Below are positions 54,673 through 64,000 of a stretch of 64,000 bases of DNA, one piece after another. Numbering within the stretch: the stretch's first letter is position 1; each line of letters begins with the position of its first letter. Source of the DNA: Sclerotiophoma versabilis (lineage: Eukaryota; Ascomycota; Dothideomycetes; Pleosporales; Didymellaceae); the NCBI GenBank assembly GCA_012274445.1, contig JAAROD010000014.1, positions 1,109,001 to 1,173,000 on the forward strand, written 5' to 3'. Made by a program: the position numbers and the translations under genes. The notes beneath the pieces are model-generated. The model had not been told where the DNA came from. It was given only the letters and a program-made list of their open reading frames with translations, and did not search any database.

Positions 54673-57600
54673 ATGTCGCCCTCACCGTCACCACCTTCAT
54701 TGAGCTCTTCGACGAGCATACCCAATATGGCAGGAGGGCTCGTCGACAACCCCCAGATCAAGAGCTCGTCTCTACACAACCCACTCCCTTTTCAGTTGCA
54801 TCTCTACGTGTGGCCATTCCTCATCATCTGGCCCGCGTTCTCGTCCATCTACCTCTCCAGCGCGCGCTATGAGCAGTACATCCAGTCGCAGGAATGGACA
54901 TTTGTATGGGTGGCGAGCATAGTCACGCTGCAGTCGCTTGTCTGGCTGCTCACGCAATGGAACATTAACCTCAAGACGGCCTTCACCACGACCAAGGCAA
55001 CCGACGTCCGCACCGCGCAGCTCATCAAAGTACAGCCCATCGAGAACGCAGGCGCCGCCGAGGTCTGCCAACTGAGGCGCGACAACGTGGGCGGAAAGCC
55101 AAACATCTCGTTCCTTTTCCAGAAACGCCGCTTCCTCTACGACGCGACCAAGGGCTCGTTTGCCCCGCTTGCCTACGCCCTCGACAGCGACCCGAAGCCG
55201 CAGCTCAAGACCCTACAACAGACGCAGGGCCTCGTCTCACCCGCCGACATCGAGCGCATCCAGCAGCACTACGGCGACAATGCCTTCGACATCCCCGTGC
55301 CTACCTTCACCGAGCTGTTCAAGGAGCACGCCGTCGCGCCCTTCTTCGTGTTTCAGATATTCTGCGTCGGGCTGTGGATGTTGGACGACTACTGGTACTA
55401 CTCGCTGTTTACTCTGTTCATGCTTGTCATGTTTGAGAGCACCGTCGTCTGGCAGCGCCAGCGCACCCTCACCGAATTCCGGGGCATGAGCATCAAGCCT
55501 TACGAGATCCTGGTATACCGCCAGAAGAAGTGGCAGGAGATTATGAGCGATAAGCTACTGCCCGGCGACGTGGTCAGCGTGGGCCGCACAAAGGAGGACT
55601 CGGGCGTGGCCTGCGATATGGTGCTGCTCGAGGGCTCTGCCATTGTCAACGAGGCCATGTTGTCTGGTGAGAGTACCCCCGTGCTCAAGGAATCGGTCCA
55701 GCTCCGCCCTGGCGAGGCGCGCATTGAGCCTGAGGGTCTGGACAAGAATGCTTTCCTATGGGGTGGCACAAAGGTCCTGCAGGTTTCCCATGGCAATACC
55801 GCAGAAGACGATGCCAACACTATCTCGCGTCTGTCGTCTGGTGTGCCTCCGCCCCCTGACAAGGGCGCTGTCGGTGTTGTTATCAAGACTGGTTTCGAAA
55901 CCAACCAGGGAAGCCTCGTCCGGACCATGATCTACGCTACCGAGCGCGTCTCTGCCAACAACGTCGAGGCGCTCCTCTTCATCCTGTTCCTCACCGTTTT
56001 CGCAATCGCCGCCTCGTGGTATGTCTGGCAGGAGGGTGTCAGGCTCGACCGCCAGCGCAACAAGCTCCTCCTCGACTGCGTCTTGATCGTTACCAGTGTC
56101 GTTCCGCCTGAGCTACCCATGGAGCTTAGCTTGGCCGTCAATACTTCTCTCGCTGCGCTTAGCAAGTACGCCATCTTCTGTACCGAGCCCTTCCGTATTC
56201 CGTTCGCTGGTCGCGTCGACATCACCTGCTTTGACAAGACGGGTACCCTGACGGGCGAGGACCTGATCGTTGAGGGTATTGCTGGTCTTTCGCTGGGCCA
56301 GTCTGGCGTCAAGACCAGCGCTGATGGCGCGCACACTGAGCTCACCAAGGTCAACGAAAGCGGCACACAGACTACCCTTGTACTCGCAACCGCACACGCT
56401 CTTGTCAAGTTGGATGAGGGAGACATTGTTGGTGAGCCCATGGAGAAGGCTACAATCGAGGCTCTTGGCTGGAAGGTTGGGACTAAGGACACGCTGAGCG
56501 CATCTACAACCACCGCCAAATCCCATGCCGAACTCGTACAAATTCGTCGCCGCTTCCAGTTTTCTTCTGCTCTTAAGCGCCAGAGCTCCGTCGCTACCGT
56601 CTTGGTCAACAACAACAATGGCAAGAAGGTCCGAAGCACTTTCGTTGGCGTCAAAGGCGCGCCTGAGACGATTCGGAAGATGCTGGTCAACGCCCCGCCT
56701 AACTACGAAGAGACCTTTAAGCACTTCACTCGTAACGGTGGTCGTGTACTCGCCCTTGCTTACAAGTTTCTCGCCGAAGAAGGTGAGTGGGGTCAGAACC
56801 GCATCAACGATCTTAAGCGTGAGCAGGTCGAGTCCGACCTTCACTTTGCCGGTTTCCTCGTCCTCCAGTGCCCGCTCAAGCCTGACGCTATCGAGGCATG
56901 CCGTTCGCTCAATGAGTCTAGCCACCGTGTGGTTATGATCACTGGTGACAACCCGTTGACCGCTGTCCACGTCGCTAAGCAGTGCGAGATCGTTGATCGC
57001 GAATGCTACATCCTCGATGCACCTGAACACGATGAGTCTGGTAAGGCTCTTGTTTGGAAGAGTGTTGATGACAAAGTCAACATTCCCGTCGACCCTACAC
57101 AACCTTTAGCTGCCGACATTATCAATTCTAAGGACATCTGTATCACCGGTTACGCTCTCGCTAAGTTCGTCGGCCAGCCCGGATGGAAGCAGATCCTCCG
57201 CTACTCCTGGGTCTACGCTCGTGTGTCACCGAAGCAGAAGGAGGAGATCCTGCTTGGACTTAGGAATCTGGGCTACACCACTTTGATGGCCGGTGACGGC
57301 ACTAACGATGTTGGTGCGCTCAAGCAGGCTCACATTGGTGTTGCGCTGCTCAACGGTACCCGTGAGGACCTCGACAAGATCGGCGAGCACTACCGCAATA
57401 CTAAGATGAAGGAGATCTACGAGAAACAGTGTCAGATGATGACACGCTTCAACCAGCCTCAGCCTCCGGTCCCTGTCCACATTGCCCACTTGTATCCTCC
57501 CGGTCCTACAAACCCGCACTACGAGAAGGCCATGCTTCAGCAAGCGCAGAGGAAGGGTCTTACTGCCTCGGCCAACGGCGCTGCTAATGGCTCTACCGAT

Positions 57601-58655
57601 GTCGCTGCTGCTCAAGAGAAGAAGCCGATGGGTATCCAGGAGCAGCTTAGCCAGAAGATGATGGAGTCCGAGCTCGACGAGCTCAACAATGAGCCACCGA
57701 CAATCAAGCTCGGTGATGCTTCCGTCGCTGCACCCTTCACATCCAAGCTTGCCAACGTTGTCGCCATTCCCAACATCATCCGCCAGGGTCGTTGCACACT
57801 CGTTGCGACTATCCAGATGTACAAGATTCTCGCCTTGAACTGCCTGATCTCTGCCTACTCCCTGTCTGTTTTGTACCTCGATGGCATCAAGTTCGGTGAC
57901 GGTCAAGTCACAATCTCGGGAATGATGATGAGTGTCTGCTTCTTGTCCATCTCCCGCGCAAAGGTACGGTCCTTTCACGTTACATTTACTTACCCATACT
58001 AACAGTTCCTTAGACAGTCGAAGCCCTTTCTAAAGAGCGCCCACAACATAACATCTTCAACATTTACATCATCGGCTCCGTCCTTGGCCAATTTGCCGTC
58101 CACATCGTCACCCTCATCTACGTCTCGCAATACGTGCAGCGTGTGGAGCCTAAAGACCCGAACCCAGATCTTGAGAAGGAGTTCGAGCCATCCCTGCTTA
58201 ACTCAGCGATCTACCTCCTCCAACTCATTCAGCAAATATCGACATTCGCAATCAACTACCAAGGCCGCCCCTTCCGCGAATCTATCCGCGAGAACAAGGG
58301 CATGTATTGGGGTCTGGTTTCCGTGTCTGCTGTTGCGTTCTCATGCGCGACGGAGTTTGTTCCCGAGATCAATGAGAAGCTGAAGCTTGTGCCGTTCACG
58401 TCGGAGTTCAAGTTCATGATCACTACCGTTATGGCTGGAGACTTCATCGCTTGCTACATCATCGAGAAGGGATTGAAGTTCTTCTTCTCGGACAACAAGC
58501 CAAAGGACATTGCGATTAGGAGACCAGACCAGCTGAAGAGGGAGGAGGAGAGGAAGAAACTGGAGGAGAAGGAGGCGCAAGAAAAGAAGAACAGGGAGAT
58601 TGAGGAGAAGGCGCTTGCGGCGGGTATTGCGCCTGCTGCTGGCGTAAGGCGGTAG
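54673..58655 (+). CDS. SPF1: P5A-type ER cation-transporting ATPase / transmembrane-helix dislocase SPF1, about 1310 aa
   Basis: Exon 1 is 54673-57963 and exon 2 58014-58655, joined over a 50-nt intron with a CTAAC branch. All P-type hallmarks are present: LSGES in the actuator loop (about residue 331), phosphorylation site DKTGTLT at about 521, MITGDNPLTAVH, and GDGTNDVGAL at about 874. The P5A-specific TM4 motif PPELPMELSLAVNTSL is at about 478. The C-terminal membrane helices are in exon 2, followed by a Glu/Lys-rich helical tail. Spf1/ATP13A1 removes mis-inserted helices from the ER membrane and affects ER Mn/Ca homeostasis. A second ATG at 54727 (MAGGLVDNPQIKSS) gives a 1292-residue protein and resembles the usual family start; the longer start is only possible. 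Confidence 0.96.
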
Positions 58656-61600
58656 ATGTGGGGAATTTAGATAGATTGGGTTTGATGTCGTGCATAGCTT
58701 GCGTAGACCAACGCCTGCTAAGCGGGCTTGTAGTAATAGTACATTTCTTCGCTCGCTGCGTACCCAACCTTGACCCCTCAAGCTGCTTCGCGTGCTGTCC
58801 CACGTGCCATCTGCATATCGCAAAGTGTACAAGTCCTCTATTCATCGCTCCATACCTCTTTCCTCATCACCCACTTCAGAGTCCATTTTCAAAATGCCCC
58901 ATAAGGCACTGTGTCCCTTCCTGCCTTTTATTCTCCAGAAAAGACTTGAGGTTAGCAACATGTGTACCTCCTCTCCGCTTTTTCTAAACGTAATGCGGAG
59001 ACCCCAAATGTCTAAGATACTTATCAGAGTACTTCTTAAAGTACTAGATAAGTAGTATATGTCTGTTCTTCTACCTTGTTCGATACATCCCGACAGGCTT
59101 ATGCTTGGAACTTTCTACAAAATCACTCCATGCCATTCCAATCTGCCGAGTAATGAAGATGTACGCAACGTGTTTCTTTCTCCGGCACTCCTGCTTTGCT
59201 GTTTTGTAAAGAGAGAGCGAACCAAGCGATACTTTTCCACGCTTCAGAATGCATCACGCGTGGTAATAGACAGACGCTCGTGTTGCATAGGAACTTTGGT
59301 GCTGCAGTTGCGAGATTCTCATTGGAATCGTAAGTCTGGCGATGTCTAGAGGGAATATGGATACGTTGTAACACAGGTGAAACTACTTGTAGTCTTTAGC
59401 GTACTTGTTAGTTTACAAAAGGGCTGTGGGTAGGAGTTGACTACTTCCTGAAGGGTTTGAAGCTTGTCTGCTTGGATCCCGCTTTTCTGTGATATCAGAG
59501 ATAGAGTCCCGTATAAGCTTTTACCCACTGATGTCTTTGGCTATCTTCCTTTTGTATCTCGAAAATCTGCATGCTTTTCTCGAACTGCATTGAGCAAGAT
59601 CCCATTTCTGGATGTTCTTCTTCTTTTCTTTGGTATCACAATTTCGACCAGGATAGGATATCATCTGTATCGGCTAAATGGTGCTGATATGTTGCATGTG
59701 CAGTATCTGAGCTTATGGAATAGCTGGGTGGTTCCGTGTCTATCTTGCCTACTAACCGTGCGAGAACACATTATCTGCTCCGATTATTTCAAAACAAAGT
59801 GCTACCTTGACGTGTGCACCGCTTTGTTTTCCTGCTTCCTTTTAGAGGGCGAGGCTGCGCTCATATGCTTGTGGCTTCGTGATAGCTTTGGAAGCAAACG
59901 TGCCAGTCCAATTTTTGCAAGACAGACTCAAATGACGTACTTTGGGCGAGCCAAGAGGTATATTGTGATCCTACTATGCCCTATCTAGCTTCACTTGTCA
60001 ACAGTTCCGAAGTCTCCTGATCCAAAAAATCATGCTAGCCATGAACATGTCGTTCTTTGCTCTGTTCTTGGAAACAAGCCGAAACCCTTGCATATGCCTT
60101 CCTTTTCTGATCCGAATATAGCAATGGTGGATTGTTTCGTTATCTCTTCTTTCGGCAAAAGATTGTAGGAAAGGATGACTACCTTTTGATTCCACTTCAT
60201 TCAAGCGATAAATGGTCTGAAGAGGTTGAAGTCACAATGTACATGGAATGAGCGGACAAAGAAGCATGTGGATCCCCACTGCTCTTTTCTCATGCGCTAC
60301 CTCCACCACATGGTCCTGTAAGGAAGTGGCTCTATATGTCAGGACGCTTTGACCTCCTCTTTCCTTGCTTCATTATCCCTGCTTTCAATATTCCAAAGGT
60401 ATGGTGCACAATGAACAATTTTGCTGGTCTTTGCATTTCAGAACGATAAAACATCCATTATATGCTTTTTCGTCTTCTGCCTCGTACTAATCGAGGCCAT
60501 CATTGTATTCCCTATTAAAGTGGGTTTTCGAAAGTTGATGCAGACAACCAGATGCATCCAGTGTGCGGCACTCTTCGTAGCTACATGAACCGTGACGCAA
60601 GAATCGAGAGTTTGAAGTTCATGTCTATTTCTCGAATCATAATCCTGTCTCCTCGTTGCTCGTCAGCCGCTATGGGAACTTCGAACGGACTAGCCTATAT
60701 TTCCGACCCCTTGACATCTGCTCAAAGATCCGAAGTTGGCGGGTTGTGCTCAGCCTTGGTTACAACGTCGATCGAATTTTGAGATCCTGTTTTTGAATCA
60801 ACGTCCTTGGAGCCACTGAGACTCTGACTCTGCCTTCGATCACTGCTCTTCCGGCTCTTGAGCAAAGATCAGCATAGCCGTGCCTTGAAAGCTCGCGAAA
60901 GTTGTCAGGACTTCATCGTCGACCTTGATACCTAGGCGCCTACATTCTTAAGATCACTTGCAGCTATGCTACATGCTTCCAGTTTTGTGTTTCTTGATCA
61001 TAAGTCGTGTGTGGACGTGCGACTCGCCAGGTACGCAGTGACAGCGTCCCTGACGAACATCGCATACACACTAGTGCCCGATACTCGTGGATCGTTAATA
61101 TCCACTTCGTATCGAAATGGTCGTGCACTTCCCATTCAGGCCGTGTCATGTCTACATTGGGAAACCCACGGACATAATCCGGCCTCGGCCGCTCGAAAGG
61201 GCACAAAAAGTTGGCAGGTACGTCTCAAATAAGCCGAAATCAAGTTTTGTGCAGCCCTCGACGGAAATTCCAAAATTGCTCAAAAGAGAAATAACGACGT
61301 GGCGAACAGTGTGAAAGATGATGTCGAAGGCCATCAGGAACTGGTGTTGTTTGGAAGATGCGACTGCGGGATGACGCAAAGGCTGGAACCGGCGAGTCTG
61401 GCCGGACGCGTCGCAACGCAACTGCGACAGGCTGAACAACGACACACCAGTTCATTTTCGACCTGCTGTTAAGACTAAGTGTTGCGGCTTTGGTATTGTG
61501 TTGCAAAACACGATCGGTTTGCATCCCGGAAGATGGCGAGTTTCTCGGTCAAGTCCATTGACCATGTTGTATCACCGCCGGGGATGGCCCGAAGACGACT

Positions 61601-62307
61601 TAGTTAAACACTACCAAGTTTGTACGTGAAGCATGAAGTTTATAAACTGCGAGGTGTCGAGCGCCATGCGTTAGGGTTTAGAACTAGAAACCTAATCTCC
61701 ATCAGCTTGGGAAAGAGTTCAAACCGAAAGCAGGACATGTCAGACCAAAACCAGAGGATCTGTGCTTTATTACACATCGTCCACCGGACGGTGTGCTGAA
61801 GAGCTGTTAGTCGAGTGGCATCGAGACAAGACGCCTTTTACTTGTGTTAGGCAGGCGGTGATGTTTGCTCTCCATTTATCTTAGAAAGCAGCAATGTGGT
61901 AGGTTGCACTGGAGCTCTAGGTCAGCTGGGAAGTGCGTGTTGTCGTGATTGCCATAGCCACTTGATCGAGTAAATCGTTTCGAACTGTGGTGATACCACT
62001 TGTTAATTTAATATGAAGAGCATCCAACTATGTCTAGGGTAGTACAGCACGATCTTTGGCTTGCCGTTCTGTCGTGGCGCTTATTTTCACAGATGCAGTT
62101 TGATGTGTTCAATTTGCTTTGTTCTGTGACACTACTTGCTAATGGCAGCGCTTTGCTTTTGACCGCTCATCCATCTACTCAGTTTAATATCGTACATTTC
62201 TTGAGGCATTGTAGATCTGAATGTGCCAGCGTCACCTTTATTCAGCTGACAAACGTACGCTCTGAAGCGGAAGATTAGGCCTCCGAAACGTCAGCTTCGC
62301 TGGGAAG
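58656..62307. other. Gene-poor 3.6-kb stretch
   Basis: No convincing gene on either strand. The longest frame (plus, 59464-59988, 174 codons) begins with TTG, is rich in Cys/Leu/Phe and has no domain. Frames at 60964-61524 on the minus strand overlap each other in two phases and look like decay or chance. Composition is near normal, not RIP-like. It might hold worn-out genes or regulatory sequence. Confidence 0.45.
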
Positions 62308-64000
62308 TCATTTCTCAGCGGCAGGTGGATCATCGTCTGTCAAGTAAGGTGCCTCGTCTGAAAATGATTCGCCTTCGCTCGAAAGTGGGGGTTCAGGCAG
62401 AGTAAACCTGCTCTGATTCTGAATGAAGTCGTCCAGTACCGATCCGGCGACATTCAGATCCATGACAGAATCCAAAATATCCTCCACTTTCTCTTTATGC
62501 TCAGATTCGAACTCGGGCTCGTGCTCAGGCTCAGAAGTATGATTGTGCTCGATAAAGTCAACTTTCTTCTTTCCCGTTCGAGCGCGGCGAAGTCATTCTG
62601 AGATTGAGAGTGAGTCGGACTCTTTGTCTACAACTGTCATGTTCAAGGATGATCTCTGAAGAGCGAAATATTCACCACGGTTTCTGTCAAAGGTTTGCTC
62701 GCACAAATCTCCCGCGACTGACGCCTCTTTTGCCTCCTGCCCCTGGCTCGGAGGACCTTCATCTCTGCCATTGAGACCGTTTAGAAGAGAACTTCGTACA
62801 AATTCTTCTACCTGGTCTTGCGTTTCTTGCCTAAATGCAAAATCCTTCCCATGTAGAGCCTCTCTCGACCTAGAAGCCTGTGACCGCTCAAGAGCGCCTC
62901 GGAGCTTTGACGAGCGAACTGAAGTATACGAATCAAAATTTTCGCAGTTGTTCATTCGCTCTTCGGTCAAGGGTGTCGCGAATTTGACTCGCTGCCTCGG
63001 TCTCTCGTTGACTTGCGGGGCTCCTGGTAGTAGCTCGATATCCCCGTTGCGTTCCACTTGCGTCCGAGCCTGCTGTAACTTGTCAACAATGCCCTTGAGA
63101 TGTTCTCCAAGTACAACTTACCTGTCTGTTCTCCACTGCTTGTCTCATCAGTAGTCCGGATCTGTTGTTATCTTTCTTTCTCAAAACTGAAGCTGATCGC
63201 AAACTCTCCCTCGATGCCTTGTTTCTAGCGATCTGCTCTTTGATGTGTGCTTCTTGTTCGCTGGAAGAGATCGATCTAATGGAGTTGATCGAACCACTTC
63301 GCTTCAGTACACGATGCGCCACATCTGGCCTTCTGTGGTAGTTATGCAGCACGACCTGCGCGTCTACCATGCTTCGAGGGATATAGCCGCAAGCGAGCCA
63401 TTCTCCCTGCGCACCGTGGTGCGGCTTCAGTCCCAAGATGTCTCGTACTTCTGCAAGACAAATCCAGATGCTTGCATCAAATGCGTCGACTCCTTCTTGC
63501 GTCATGTAAAGCACGCCTCTAGGTACTTTGGGCAGTTCACCATGCTCAAACCAGACTGGCACTCTGCCGGAGGAGGATGTATCTATCCAACCCGCACTCA
63601 ACTTCGAGGTCTCTATGATCAACTTCGTCGCATGAGGAACTATCAGTCGATTTCTGATCAGATCCGAAGTGCAGAAGGGATACGCTTCCAGTGCCGTTTC
63701 TACATTGTTATTAGTGGTGACTTTCAAACAAGCAGGAAGCAAAGTCTACCTTCATCATCAAAGGTCGAAACAAAGCACGACTCGATAGTTGAGCAGTTGC
63801 TATGTATCAAGTGCGCTCGTAAATTTTCACGCGTCAAACTATCGCAAACGAAGTCCAGCTTCGTGTGAAAATCCCCCAATGTGGGAGTGACGACTGAGCC
63901 ATCTTCATGGTTTATTGTGGGAAATGCAACACTATCGACTACAACGTATAGGTACTCCGGGAGTTTGTGACGACTTGGTAGCTCTGTTTGGGGCGAGAAG
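62308..64000 (-). CDS. Hypothetical protein, N-terminus beyond the window; in-frame TGA at 62593-62595
   Basis: Exons on the minus strand are 64000-63750 (partial), 63699-63122 and 63072 onward, with introns of 50 nt (GTAGAC..TGTAG) and 49 nt (GTAAGT..TACAG with GTTGAC branch). The protein reads LPEYLYVVVDSVAFPTINHEDG at the window edge, continues through a Trp-rich segment (GYIPRSMVDAQVVLHNY) and a Ser/Arg-rich linker, and then reaches an in-frame TGA after SLSISE. The same frame continues as 94 codons of protein-like acidic sequence to a TGA at 62308-62310. A 63-nt intron (GTAGAC..GGGAAAG) could remove the stop. No domain is recognised. Confidence 0.6.

Noticed and set aside
55500..57978. 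Long minus-strand frames (142-329 codons) opposite SPF1
   Set aside because: Antisense shadows of a well-conserved P5A ATPase with biased codon use.
59464..59988. 174-codon plus-strand frame
   Set aside because: Begins with TTG, not ATG; no domain, Cys/Phe/Leu-rich chance-like composition, no splice support.

Overview
The window looks like nuclear DNA of a filamentous ascomycete (Pezizomycotina, most likely a Dothideomycete/Pleosporales-type genome). Genes have many short introns (mostly 38-104 nt) with GT..AG borders and CTAAC/CTGAC-like branch sites. Recognisable products are fungal (Zn2Cys6 regulator, MET8, SPF1, VAC1/PEP7, Fyv7, fungal SLATT protein). GC-equilibrated gene blocks alternate with very AT-rich, TpA-rich, stop-riddled islands typical of repeat-induced point mutation (RIP).

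Left part (1-13,000): transposon graveyard. 1-1,540 is GC-rich repeat-like sequence ending in a probable small LTR. 1,540-5,990 is a RIP-destroyed Ty3/Gypsy element on the minus strand, with gag knuckle, RT, RNase H and start of integrase still legible. 6,051-7,037 holds nested direct and inverted repeats packed with a 14-bp palindrome. 7,218-7,724 is a second fossil frame. A GC-normal segment (7,780-10,580) carries one hypothetical gene with a degenerate RNase H-like pattern. 10,590-12,950 is a second RIP island with a fossil Fot1/pogo transposase.

Middle (14,500-21,000): a likely co-regulated trio. An alpha/beta-hydrolase (minus) and an 11-exon MFS transporter (plus) are divergent, and their shared promoter contains three CCGA-N5-TCGG palindromes. 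A Zn2Cys6 regulator lies next to them, convergent with the transporter. Then come a secreted trypsin-like protease (22.6 kb) and a three-repeat Myb protein (24.5 kb).

Right part (26,900-58,700): mostly conserved genes. In order: Fyv7-like rRNA-processing factor, Atos-type protein, fungal SLATT membrane protein, small secreted crystallin-like protein, secreted/GPI-like protein, small MGCGSS lipid-anchored protein, F-box-like protein, paraoxonase-like enzyme, HAD hydrolase, VAC1/PEP7, MET8, METTL16-like methyltransferase, two hypothetical proteins, glutaminyl-tRNA synthetase and the P5A ATPase SPF1. Then follows a gene-poor 3.6 kb, and a partial hypothetical gene runs off the right edge. All exon models were read by eye; every multi-exon model given with a length sums to a whole number of codons.
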